Both the position numbers and the translations under genes were made by a program. The notes beneath the pieces are model-generated. The model ran no database searches, was not told the origin of the DNA, and worked only from the letters and a program-made list of their open reading frames with translations. A stretch of 36,340 nucleotides of DNA from NCBI GenBank assembly GCA_025463425.1, contig JAOBWQ010000269.1:1-36340 (forward strand), read 5' to 3'. Positions 16,382-23,961 of the stretch are shown here, in pieces (position 1 is the first letter of the stretch; each line of letters opens with the position of its first letter). This stretch comes from Ilumatobacteraceae bacterium (GTDB lineage: Bacteria; Actinomycetota; Acidimicrobiia; Acidimicrobiales; Ilumatobacteraceae).

Positions 16382-17080
16382 GTGAACCCGACTCAGATCC
16401 CCGTCCTGCCCGACGAGCCGGTGCCGCTTGAAGAACCCGAGATGGCCGATGCCGAGCGCCGGGATTCACGAAGCCGATCGGTCGTGCGGGACGGTTATGG
16501 CGTTCCCTCGGGTTCCGAGATCACCATCGAGCTGCAGTCCTTCGAGGCCTTCGTCGTCGCCAACAGCAAGACCCTCGTGCGTTGCGCCTACCTCATCGTC
16601 GGTGACGCGGGAGCAGCGCAGGACGTCACCCAGATCGCCCTCGCCAAAGTGGCACGACGATGGACGAACGTGACCGCCAATGGCCCCGCACTGCCCTATG
16701 TTCGTGCGGCTGTCGTCCGCACTGCGATCAGCTGGCGCCGGCGCAAGTGGCACGGCGAGACCCCACACGACATCCTCCCGAACGGTCCCGGCATCGATGC
16801 GACGAGCACCGTGGACAACCGTGACCGTCTGCGCCGCGCCCTCGCCGCTCTTCCGCGCCGGCAACGGGCCGCGGTCGTGCTCCGCCACTACCTCGACCTC
16901 GACGAGGCCGCCACCGCCGCGGCGCTCGGATGCTCCGTCGGGACCGTGAAGAGCCAGACGGCCAAGGGCCTCGCGCGACTTCGCGCCACCATCGACAACG
17001 GGGCGACTTCCCGATCGACGTACAACCTTCAACAGGCTCAGCCGAACACCCATCCCGAAACCGGAGACAACGATGATTGA
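16382..17080 (+). CDS. ECF RNA polymerase sigma factor, SigE-type
   Basis: Predicted 232 residues. After a variable ~55-residue N-terminus, region 2 runs from QSFEAFVVANSKTLVRCAYLIVGDAGAAQDVTQIALAKVARRW through ALPYVRAAVVRTAISWRRRKW, and region 4 is LRRALAALPRRQRAAVVLRHYLDLDEAATAAALGCSVGTVKSQTAKGLARL, with the helix-turn-helix at GCSVGTVKSQ. The start is not certain: GTG 16382 follows GGAAGAGG by 9 nt and is preferred; GTG 16376 and ATG 16442 are in frame. The TGA overlaps the next gene by 8 nt. It would redirect RNA polymerase in response to a signal sensed by the membrane-anchored partner encoded next. Confidence 0.88.
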   Translation: MNPTQIPVLPDEPVPLEEPEMADAERRDSRSRSVVRDGYGVPSGSEITIELQSFEAFVVANSKTLVRCAYLIVGDAGAAQDVTQIALAKVARRWTNVTANGPALPYVRAAVVRTAISWRRRKWHGETPHDILPNGPGIDATSTVDNRDRLRRALAALPRRQRAAVVLRHYLDLDEAATAAALGCSVGTVKSQTAKGLARLRATIDNGATSRSTYNLQQAQPNTHPETGDNDD

Positions 17081-18077
17081 CAACGACATCAGCCACGAAC
17101 TGCACAGCCTCGCCGCGGTCGTCCAGGAACCTTTCGACATGGCAGCGCTGCGCCGCCGGATCACGTCGCAGAACCGCCGGCACGCGGTCGCCAAGGTCGG
17201 CCTCGCCGGCTTCGGCCTCACCGCGATCGTCGGCAGCCTGTCGGTGGTCCGTGATGACCGCAACCGGCAAGCGACGAGCAGCCTGGCAACAGCAAGCACG
17301 CCGGCACCGAGAACGCCCGCGCCGAGCCCGGCCGCCCCTCAGGTGTCAGCACTTCCCGACTGCACGACGGCCCTCGACCAGTTCAGCACAGCGCAGACGA
17401 CCGTCGACAGGTCCACACTGAGCGACCTCCAGGCTGCCAAACAGGCCGCTGCCAACGTCCCTTCCGAGTTCGACTTCGACTTCAAGGGCCTCGTCTCGAT
17501 CCTCACGGTCGACGGGCCGCAGATCACCTTCCACGTCGATGCTCCGGAGGGAATCACCGACGGCGCCGCAACGATCGACGCCGAGACCCGCTGGGCCGAC
17601 GGTGCGGGGCCGCTCGACGCGACACCCGAGTTGATCGTCGGACAGCAGATCGGGATCGCCACCCAAGTCGGGCCCGACGGAGCGGAACACGTCGCAGCGA
17701 TCGACCTCTCGGCGTCGGCCACGATCGATTCGGCGCCCACATCAGGCTCGGAGCCGGGCAAGCCGAACGAGGCCGAACCCTCTGCACTCGACGGCACGAA
17801 GATCGACGTTCCTGGCGACACGCTCGCACCCGGCCCGACAGGCAAAGGACCGGGGAAGGTCACCGCAATCGACGGCACCTCGATCACCTTGTCGGTCGAC
17901 CACGTTCCCGGCGAGTCGGGCCCGATCGACGTCGTCGTCGACTCCACGGTCACGAGCTTCTACGCGGGCGATGTGCGCTGCAGTCCCGACTCCCTGGCCG
18001 TCGGCGCTCAAGCCGGGGTCGCCTACCACCTCGAAGGCGGCATCGTCATCGCCGACGATGTCGTCCTCGTGCCCTGA
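17073..18077 (+). CDS. Membrane-anchored sigma-linked protein with two DUF5666-like repeats
   Basis: Predicted 334 residues. A short cytosolic N-terminus (~38 residues, FDMAALRRRITSQNRR) is followed by one membrane helix (~39-59) and an extracytoplasmic part. That part has a Pro/Ala/Thr-rich linker (SLATASTPAPRTPAPSPAAP), then two similar beta domains: FKGLVSILTVDGPQITFHVDAPEG... and GPGKVTAIDGTSITLSVDHVPGE.... Both follow the DUF5666-like pattern of a G-V-I-D-G strand, T/V-rich strands and an AIDLS or ADDVV end. The cytosolic part is shorter than a zinc-binding anti-sigma domain and lacks the HxxxCxxC motif. By position and topology it probably acts as the anti-sigma or sensor partner of the overlapping sigma factor. 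Confidence 0.8.
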   Translation: MIDNDISHELHSLAAVVQEPFDMAALRRRITSQNRRHAVAKVGLAGFGLTAIVGSLSVVRDDRNRQATSSLATASTPAPRTPAPSPAAPQVSALPDCTTALDQFSTAQTTVDRSTLSDLQAAKQAAANVPSEFDFDFKGLVSILTVDGPQITFHVDAPEGITDGAATIDAETRWADGAGPLDATPELIVGQQIGIATQVGPDGAEHVAAIDLSASATIDSAPTSGSEPGKPNEAEPSALDGTKIDVPGDTLAPGPTGKGPGKVTAIDGTSITLSVDHVPGESGPIDVVVDSTVTSFYAGDVRCSPDSLAVGAQAGVAYHLEGGIVIADDVVLVP

Positions 18078-18110
18078 CACCGGCGGACACGCTTCGACGA
18101 ACGGTCAGGG
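18072..18110. terminator. Stem-loop spanning the convergent stops of the sigma-linked and DUF1206 genes
   Basis: CCCTGAC (18072-18078) and GTCAGGG (18104-18110) are perfectly complementary over 7 bp with a 25-nt loop, and they carry both stop codons. The long loop makes a strong terminator less likely, so it is a weak candidate. Confidence 0.25.
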
Positions 18111-18971
18111 TGCTTCGAGGCGGCGGTGGGTGAAGGTCGTCAGGCAGAACAAGCCGTAGGCGACGAAGCCCGCGCCCACCGCCAACACGACGAGCACTCC
18201 CCCAGACTTGGTCACGAGCGTGCGCAACGCCCCGTCGAGACCCGTCGCCTTGTTCGCGTCGTAGGTCAACGCGGCACGGAGCAGGAAGTAGCCGATCAGT
18301 CCGATGCCGAGGCCGCGGCCGAACTCGCCGACGACGCCCAACCACTCCGTCGCGCGCCTGCGTTCGGACGACATGCCGGAGAGGTTCAGCTCGTCGTTGA
18401 CGTCGCGCTTGAAGGCCTTCGCGATCCGGTAGACGCCGGCGCCGATCACGACCAGACCGGCGATGCCGATCAGCAGCCTTCCGCCCGTGTGGTGCATGAT
18501 CCCGCCCGAAGTCTTCGAGACCGTCGAGTTGCCATTGGGTTGAGCCTTCGACGGTTCGCTGGCCGCAAGCGCAATTGCGGTCACTGCGAACGAGGTGTAG
18601 ATCACGGCGCTGACGACGTAGCCGATGCGCTTGATCCAGCCCTTGACGTCGGTGTCGCCGGGCAATGCGGCGCTCACCAGTCGCCACGCCGCGTAGAGCA
18701 ACATGCCGATCGCAAGCAAGACCAACAGCAGGGGGCCGCCGGAGCTCTGTGCGACGGCTTTCAGCGCGCCCGTCGGGCTGGCCTCCTGCCCGCCGGAGGT
18801 CGATGACGACCAGCCGGACGCCTTCGACGCGATCAGCAGCGCCAACACGCCGGCAACGACGTAGACCACGCCCTTGGCGAACCAGCCGACGCGACCGGCT
18901 TTGACGAACCCGGGATGATCTGATGCGAGCCTTCGCACCGAGTTGTGCGAATGGTGGGCGGTGATCGACAT
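18105..18971 (-). CDS. DUF1206 integral membrane protein
   Basis: Predicted 288 residues with six membrane helices arranged as three two-helix repeats. The first begins GRVGWFAKGVVYVVAGVLALL, the second IKRIGYVVSAVIYTSFAVTAIAL, the third GRGLGIGLIGYFLLRAALTY; each second helix ends in a small-residue/aromatic pattern (LYAAWRLVSA, GVYRIAKAFKRD, VAYGLFCLTTF). DUF1206 has no established function. ATG 18971 is chosen because GAGAGGAGTGCAG precedes it; the track's GTG two codons upstream is inferior. It has its own 116-nt upstream spacer, which contains the palindrome CACC-gatt-GGTG (18988-18999). Confidence 0.88.
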   Translation of the reverse strand: MSITAHHSHNSVRRLASDHPGFVKAGRVGWFAKGVVYVVAGVLALLIASKASGWSSSTSGGQEASPTGALKAVAQSSGGPLLLVLLAIGMLLYAAWRLVSAALPGDTDVKGWIKRIGYVVSAVIYTSFAVTAIALAASEPSKAQPNGNSTVSKTSGGIMHHTGGRLLIGIAGLVVIGAGVYRIAKAFKRDVNDELNLSGMSSERRRATEWLGVVGEFGRGLGIGLIGYFLLRAALTYDANKATGLDGALRTLVTKSGGVLVVLAVGAGFVAYGLFCLTTFTHRRLEAP

Positions 18972-19087
18972 CTGCACTCCTCTCGTTCACCGATTGGTGC
19001 CCGTACTCGACGGCGGCCAAACGTCGGGTGCGGTCCCTGCCTGGCCGGTCGCCGTCGAGGATCAGACGGTCGTGTCGGCGTCGCCGC

Positions 19088-20272
19088 TCACGCCCTCGGC
19101 TCTCTGGGGAGCCCGAGGAGGCGCTCGCCGATCAGGTTCCGTTGGATCTGATGGGTACCCCCGGCGATCGTCGCCTGACGTGACGCGTGGAGACCATGAG
19201 CGGCCAGATCACCTTGGCGGTCGTCCGACGCCCAGGCGATGCCCGACATCCCGCTCGCGTCGATCACGACCTCCGCTGCCACTTGTTCGAGTGTGCCTGC
19301 CGCCAGCTTGACGAGCGACCCCACCGCGCTGTTCCCGCCGAGGACGGATCCTGCGCCGATGCGACCGACGAGCATCTCGAGCATCCGTTCCCGAGCCATG
19401 ACGTCGACGACACGCTGGCGCGCCGCAGGATCAACGCGCTTCCCGGCGAGGCGCATCGCCCGTTCGGCTTGTCGGCGCCGTCTGCCCGAACCCGATCCGC
19501 CGACGTAGTTGGAGCGTTCTCCCGTCAACGTGCCGTTGGCGATCTGCCAGCCCCGGTTGACCTCTCCCATGACATCGGACGCGTCGAGCACCACGTCCTG
19601 CAGGAAGACCTCGTTGAAGTGATGGCCGCCGGCGATGTCGACGAGCGGACGCACCGTGACACCCGGTCGATCCATCGGCAGGATGAACATCGTGATCCCC
19701 GCCTGTGGCTTGGCTGCGTCCGGATCGGTGCATGCCAGCAGCATCCCGAACGACGCGTCCGCGGCGAGCGACGACCAGACCTTCTGACCCGAGACGACCC
19801 AGGAGTCGCCGTCCGGCACCGCTCGCGTGCGCAACGAAACGAGATCCGACCCTGCGTCCGGCTCGGAGAAGAGCTGACACCACACCTCCTGGCCGCTGAT
19901 GAGTGCCGGGCCGAAACGACGCTTCTGCTCCTCGCTGGCCGCGCCCAAGATGGTCGGCAACGCCAGGCCCATGCCGATGCTGAGCGGCCTGAGCGACGGG
20001 CAATCGACGCGCGACAGCTCCTCGGCCACGATCGCGTCGTACGCACGGGGCAGACCGTGGCCGCCATAGGCGACCGGCAGACCGAGCCCGATGAAGCCGG
20101 CGGCATAGAGGTCGCGTTGCAGCGTGACGGCGCCGGAGATCATCGCCTCGTGACCGTTCGGAGCGCGCGCGATGATGTCGACGCGGTCGTCGTCGAGGTC
20201 AGGGTCGCGCAACGGATAGCGGTCGGCGAGCCACGCTCGCACACGTGCGCGAAATGCATCGACGTCGTCCAT
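19088..20272 (-). CDS. Acyl-CoA dehydrogenase (FAD-dependent)
   Basis: Predicted 394 residues, the standard length. N-terminal helical domain (FRARVRAWLADRYPL), then the middle beta domain with the FAD-binding stretch CQLFSEPDAGSDLVSLRTRA and WVVSGQKVWSS, then the C-terminal helical domain with TLTGERSNYVGG, and the closing IAGGTHQIQRNLIGERLLGLPRE, which contacts the adenine of FAD and shapes the active site. It oxidises an acyl-CoA at C2-C3 in beta-oxidation, passing electrons to ETF. ATG 20272 has an AGGGG ribosome site 5-6 nt upstream; the track's 90-residue extension is intergenic DNA. It is divergent from the MaoC-like gene across a shared 142-nt region. Confidence 0.93.
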   Translation of the reverse strand: MDDVDAFRARVRAWLADRYPLRDPDLDDDRVDIIARAPNGHEAMISGAVTLQRDLYAAGFIGLGLPVAYGGHGLPRAYDAIVAEELSRVDCPSLRPLSIGMGLALPTILGAASEEQKRRFGPALISGQEVWCQLFSEPDAGSDLVSLRTRAVPDGDSWVVSGQKVWSSLAADASFGMLLACTDPDAAKPQAGITMFILPMDRPGVTVRPLVDIAGGHHFNEVFLQDVVLDASDVMGEVNRGWQIANGTLTGERSNYVGGSGSGRRRRQAERAMRLAGKRVDPAARQRVVDVMARERMLEMLVGRIGAGSVLGGNSAVGSLVKLAAGTLEQVAAEVVIDASGMSGIAWASDDRQGDLAAHGLHASRQATIAGGTHQIQRNLIGERLLGLPREPRA

Positions 20273-20290
20273 CGATCCCCTCTCTTCTCC

Positions 20291-20370
20291 AAACAGGGTA
20301 CCTTTTCTCCTGTTCACGGCGAGAACCGGGCTGAGGATCGACCAGAATGCCATGAATAGGATACTGTTTG
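20291..20370. promoter_or_regulatory. Divergent promoter region with three related CTGTTT sites
   Basis: AACAGG-N11-CCTGTT (20292-20314) is a perfect inverted repeat typical in size of TetR-family operators. A third half-site, CTGTTTG (20364-20370), overlaps the plus-strand -10 candidate TACTGT (20362-20367), which has a TCGACC -35 candidate 18 nt upstream. The region controls the acyl-CoA dehydrogenase and the MaoC/LLM genes. The binding protein is not in the window. Confidence 0.45.
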
Positions 20371-20414
20371 TCCGCGCTGGGCTCTGGCTTCCAACGACTC
20401 CTGGGGGATCATCC

Positions 20415-21740
20415 ATGACGACCGCCGACCAATCATCGACGCCGAAGGGACTGCAGGTCGACGACAAGGTTGCCGAGGAGTTCGAGCGAGCGACCGCGTA
20501 CAAGTTGACGGACGAGGACATCGAACGCGCCAGGCTGCTCATCGGTCATGACCTCGCGAGTCGTGCTCGCGGGCTGTTCTCCGTTGCCACGCCCGACGCG
20601 ATGCGCAACTGGTCGCTCGGCGTCGGTGATGACAACCCGCTGTACACCGACGAGGACTACGGGCCCGGGACACGCTGGGGTTCGCAGATCGCGCACGGCA
20701 CGATGGTCGGTCACGTGAAGTCACCGATGCTCGGCGACCCGATCCCGACCGAAGTCAGCCGGCAGACCAAGAGCGTCTTCCGAGGTGTCCACGTGTTCGT
20801 CTCGGGTGGCTCCTGGGAGTGGTACCGCCCCTTGTTCCCCGGCGATCGCCTGTTCTCGTTCTCGGGCGAGGAGAGCCTGCAGGTCAAGCAGTCCGAGTTC
20901 GCCAACCGGTCGGTGATCCAGATCCGGCGCGACGTGATGGTCAGCGGGCACGGCGACGTCGTCGGCATCTACCGCATGTTGCGGATCCTGACCGAGCGCG
21001 ACACCGCCCGCAAGAACGGCAAGTACGCAGAGATCGAGCCTGCCTCGTACACCGACGAGGACTACGAGAAGATCGACGCGATCTACGCGCAAGAGAGGCC
21101 CCGAGGGGCGACGAAGCGCTTCTGGGACGACGTGTCCGTGGGGGACGCGCTCGACCCGATGGTCAAGGGGCCGCTCACGGTGACCGAGCAGATCGCCTTC
21201 CATGCCGGCGGCTACGGCTTCGTGCCCTACGGCCTTCGCGCCTCACGGATCGGATATCAGAACCGCAAGCGGATCGCGCCGTTCTACGTCCGCAACGAAC
21301 AGGGCGTCTGGGACGTCGCCCAGCGGCTGCACTGGGACTCGGAGTGGGCCAAGGCGATCGGCAACCCGATGGCCTACGACTACGGCGTGATGCGCCAGAG
21401 TTGGTTCTACCACCACGTCTCCGACTGGGCGGGTGACGACGCGATCATCCTCTCCATGGATGACTCGATCCGCAAGTTCAACTACATGGGTGACGTCCAG
21501 TTCCTCTCCGGCGAGATCATCGACAAGCGCGTCGAGCCGACCGGTCAACACGTCGTCGACATCCAGCTGCGGATGATCAACCAGCGCGACACCGAAACTG
21601 CGTTCGGCAAGGCAACGGTCGCACTTCCGGCGAAGGCGGCCGGCCTCCCGATCTACCCCACTGTGCCCGCTGACATCCAGCACAAGGCGACTGCGATGTT
21701 CGCCCGGCACAACGAGCTCTCCTCCGCAAGCGTCCGCTGA
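20415..21740 (+). CDS. MaoC-like (double hot-dog) acyl dehydratase
   Basis: Predicted 441 residues. The N-terminal hot-dog domain (~25-190) matches the FAS1-like dehydratase region: ARLLIGHDLASRARGLFSVATPDAMRNW then VGDDNPLYTDEDYGPGTRWG, where the hydratase-2 signature GDxNPxH is present as GDDNPLY (Asp kept, His to Tyr). The linker and second hot-dog (~240-430) start near FWDDVSVGDALDPMVKGPLTVTEQIAFHAG and include SWFYHHVSDWAGDDAIILSMDDSIRKFNYMGD. The start is ATG 20415 behind GGGGGA; the track's 21 upstream residues are from the promoter region. It would hydrate enoyl-CoA in fatty acid or steroid degradation, but the lost His leaves its activity open. It is 2 nt from the LLM gene. Confidence 0.85.
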   Translation: MTTADQSSTPKGLQVDDKVAEEFERATAYKLTDEDIERARLLIGHDLASRARGLFSVATPDAMRNWSLGVGDDNPLYTDEDYGPGTRWGSQIAHGTMVGHVKSPMLGDPIPTEVSRQTKSVFRGVHVFVSGGSWEWYRPLFPGDRLFSFSGEESLQVKQSEFANRSVIQIRRDVMVSGHGDVVGIYRMLRILTERDTARKNGKYAEIEPASYTDEDYEKIDAIYAQERPRGATKRFWDDVSVGDALDPMVKGPLTVTEQIAFHAGGYGFVPYGLRASRIGYQNRKRIAPFYVRNEQGVWDVAQRLHWDSEWAKAIGNPMAYDYGVMRQSWFYHHVSDWAGDDAIILSMDDSIRKFNYMGDVQFLSGEIIDKRVEPTGQHVVDIQLRMINQRDTETAFGKATVALPAKAAGLPIYPTVPADIQHKATAMFARHNELSSASVR

Positions 21741-21742
21741 CG

Positions 21743-22750
21743 ATGCCGACCCTCGCCCTCGGCGCGAACCTCAGCTCACGCTCTGGGGACGGGGTGCGAA
21801 AGCAGGCGAGGCTCGCCGAGGACCTCGGCTTCGATTCGGTCTGGGCCGGCGAGGCCTACGGCACCGATGCCGTGACACCGTTGACGTGGGCCGCGGCGTG
21901 CACGGAACGGTTGCGGATCGGTTCGGCGATCATGCAGATACCCGCCCGCTCCCCCGCATCGGCCGCGATGACCGCGCTGACCCTCGACCGTCTCAGCGGC
22001 GGCAGATTCCGTCTCGGCCTCGGCACCTCCGGCCCCCAGGTCGTCGAGGGATGGCACGGTCAACCGTTCCGCAAGCCGCTCGCGACCACAGCCGAGTACG
22101 TCGACATCGTTCGCCAGATCTTTGCTGCTGACGGCAAGATCGAGCTCGACGGCTCGGTCTACCAACTGCCCTACCGCGGGCCGGGAGCCACCGGGGACGG
22201 CAAGGCGCTCCGCTCGGCGTTCAAGCCCGCAACGATCCCGATCCTGCTCGCTGCGATCGGCCCCAAGAACGTCGAGCTCGCGATGCGGATCGGCGACGGG
22301 CTCCTCCCGATGCTGTGGAACCCGCACCGGGCGGGCCTGGTCTACAGCGACGTGATCGCGAAGGCCGCCAGCGGCCCCTTCGAAGTCGTCCCCACCGTGC
22401 CGATCGCCGTCGGCGACGACATCGCCGCGTGCCGCGACAAAGTCCGCCCGATGCTCACGGCCTACATCGGCGGCATGGGCTCACGAGAGCGCAACTTCTA
22501 CAACCGGTTGATCCGTCGCTACGGATACGAGGAAACCGCCGACGTCGTGCAGGACCTCTACCTCGACGGCCGGCGGGACGAAGCCGCCGCAGCCGTTCCC
22601 GATGCGTTGATCGACGAGCTCGCACTCGTCGGCCCTGCCCGGCACATCGCTGAGCAGCTGACCGCCTGGCAGACGTCGGGGATCACCACCCTCATCCTCG
22701 CCGGGGCCAACAGCCACGACATGCGAACCGTCGCCGAGCTCGTGCTCTGA
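21743..22750 (+). CDS. LLM-class (luciferase-like) F420-dependent oxidoreductase
   Basis: Predicted 335 residues, TIM-barrel. Family features: AEDLGFDSVWAGEAYGTDAVTPLTWAAACTERLRIGSAIMQIPARSPA, LTLDRLSGGRFRLGLGTSGPQVVEGWHGQPF, and PILLAAIGPKNVELAMRIGDGLLP. These correspond to the F420-binding loops of the F420-dependent branch rather than the FMN-binding luciferases, but the cofactor is inferred. These enzymes reduce or oxidise small organic substrates. It starts 2 nt after the MaoC-like gene and lies in the same operon, suggesting a role in the same lipid-like degradation pathway. The end is convergent with the patatin-like gene, 39 nt away. Confidence 0.92.
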   Translation: MPTLALGANLSSRSGDGVRKQARLAEDLGFDSVWAGEAYGTDAVTPLTWAAACTERLRIGSAIMQIPARSPASAAMTALTLDRLSGGRFRLGLGTSGPQVVEGWHGQPFRKPLATTAEYVDIVRQIFAADGKIELDGSVYQLPYRGPGATGDGKALRSAFKPATIPILLAAIGPKNVELAMRIGDGLLPMLWNPHRAGLVYSDVIAKAASGPFEVVPTVPIAVGDDIAACRDKVRPMLTAYIGGMGSRERNFYNRLIRRYGYEETADVVQDLYLDGRRDEAAAAVPDALIDELALVGPARHIAEQLTAWQTSGITTLILAGANSHDMRTVAELVL

Positions 22751-22789
22751 GCCTCTTGATGTACGAGGTGCTCGACAGCCTCGTCGGTG

Positions 22790-23746
22790 TCAGCGCCAGA
22801 TGTCGGAGAGTCGCTGCGCGAGTGTTCGGCCTTGGTCGTAGCCGCCTCGAGCGGCCTGCGGGCGGGATGATGGATCCAGCGCGTTGGCGTCGAACACATC
22901 ACCCGCGCCGGCGTCCGGAAACACGGTCTCCACGCTGCTGCCTCCTGAGCGGAGCTCGTCGACTTGTGTTGCGAGATCCATACCCCAAGCCAGCGGCATC
23001 CGCGTCCGGCCGCCGAACGGAGACATCACCAGAATCCGCTCGTATCCGGTTGCGAGGTCGGCGTTCTCACTGCGTCTGTAACCGCCGTTGATGTAGCGGT
23101 TCTCGCCGATGCGGTAGGGCGTCAACGCGGAGGTGCTGGCGGCGACTGCGTCGACCAGATCGACCCCGCTGTCGCGGTCGAACACGACCGGCTCCCCGGT
23201 GCGCGCATCGACCGCCGGGATCAGCACACGCTGTTCCGGCCAGAGGTGGCTGAGGAGCCGAGCCGCGACGACGGTTCGCCAATGCTGCTCCGCTGATCCG
23301 TTGACGGCATCCCTTTCGAGCGCTGCGGCTCCCATCCTGCGACGCATGTCCGACGAATCCTGAGACGAGGCGATGATCCGGTTCGACCATTCCAGGTAGT
23401 TCGGGCCGGACATGATCGGACGCCGCCGGTCCGCGCCGGTACCTCCAGACTGATGGTGCACCTCTGCGAGGATGGCGGCAAAGAGCTCTGCTGGGTGTGC
23501 CCCACCGGTGATCTGTGCCGCCACGGTCGATCCTGCCGACGTCCCGATGATGAGGTCGGCGTGGGTGACGTCGACTCCGGAATCGAACAGGCCGGCGACG
23601 AGGCCGAGTTCCCAGGCGTTACCCGCGGCCCCGCCTCCGGCGAGCACGAGGGCCAACCTGTGGTCGGTGGCGCGTCGTGTGTCGCTCTGTGGGTCGGGCA
23701 TCGAAGAGTTGGAGTGCGGGGTCGATGAAGCTGATGTCGTGTTCAT
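22790..23746 (-). CDS. Patatin-like phospholipase-fold protein lacking the dyad aspartate
   Basis: Predicted 318 residues. The oxyanion-hole loop is LVLAGGGAAGNAWELG (~33-48), the nucleophile elbow IGTSAGS has S70, and the block DVTHADLI precedes it as in actinobacterial patatins. The second half of the Ser-Asp dyad is normally DGG or DGA; here the sequence is YINGGYRRSENADLA with N220 (codon AAC at 23087-23089). That substitution would remove the base needed for acyl-ester hydrolysis. The N-terminus (~30 residues) is Ser/Pro/Thr-rich and probably disordered. ATG 23746 has GAAAGG 8 nt upstream; the track's start is 13 codons further up. A possible leader ORF lies 49 nt upstream. It is convergent with the LLM gene. 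Confidence 0.82.
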   Translation of the reverse strand: MNTTSASSTPHSNSSMPDPQSDTRRATDHRLALVLAGGGAAGNAWELGLVAGLFDSGVDVTHADLIIGTSAGSTVAAQITGGAHPAELFAAILAEVHHQSGGTGADRRRPIMSGPNYLEWSNRIIASSQDSSDMRRRMGAAALERDAVNGSAEQHWRTVVAARLLSHLWPEQRVLIPAVDARTGEPVVFDRDSGVDLVDAVAASTSALTPYRIGENRYINGGYRRSENADLATGYERILVMSPFGGRTRMPLAWGMDLATQVDELRSGGSSVETVFPDAGAGDVFDANALDPSSRPQAARGGYDQGRTLAQRLSDIWR

Positions 23747-23795
23747 GGAACTTGCCTTTCGCGGATTGCGGTCGGGCGTTCCCATCGCGACTACC

Positions 23796-23852
23796 TCAGT
23801 GGCAGCTCGCAGACGGCAATGGAGAGACGCCCATTTCGGACTCTGCGTACAT
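23796..23852 (-). CDS. Candidate 18-residue leader peptide upstream of the patatin-like gene
   Basis: ATG at 23852 is preceded by AGGAGGTGA, a perfect match to the anti-Shine-Dalgarno sequence, with 6 nt spacing. It encodes MYAESEMGVSPLPSASCH and stops at 23796, 49 nt before the patatin-like ATG. The ribosome site is stronger than that of any annotated gene in the window. There is no run of one codon, so classical amino-acid attenuation is not obvious; the Cys-His end before the stop is noted. It could be a regulatory upstream ORF or a small protein of its own. Confidence 0.45.
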   Translation of the reverse strand: MYAESEMGVSPLPSASCH

Positions 23853-23948
23853 GGGTTTCACCTCCTGCCACTGGACAACGATCACCCACACTCTGTCACG
23901 CGGCCGATGCAGGATCGAACGCCGGCGAACGAGGGTGACCGCGCCGGG

Positions 23949-23961
23949 TAACGTCGGCCAG
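23949..23961 (+). promoter_or_regulatory. Candidate leaderless promoter of the ABC-2 operon
   Basis: TAACGT (TANNNT) ends 7 nt before ATG 23962, and no purine-rich ribosome site separates them. This spacing is what leaderless genes show, and it supports 23962 as the true start. A -35 is not clear. Confidence 0.35.

Noticed and set aside
19187-20359. 390-residue plus-strand ORF over the acyl-CoA dehydrogenase
   Set aside because: Shadow frame without domain signal; the minus-strand gene has full family motifs.
22749-22773. Imperfect hairpin GAGC-CTC / GAG-gt-GCTC between LLM and patatin-like genes
   Set aside because: Bulged, short stem with no T-run; too weak to list as a terminator.
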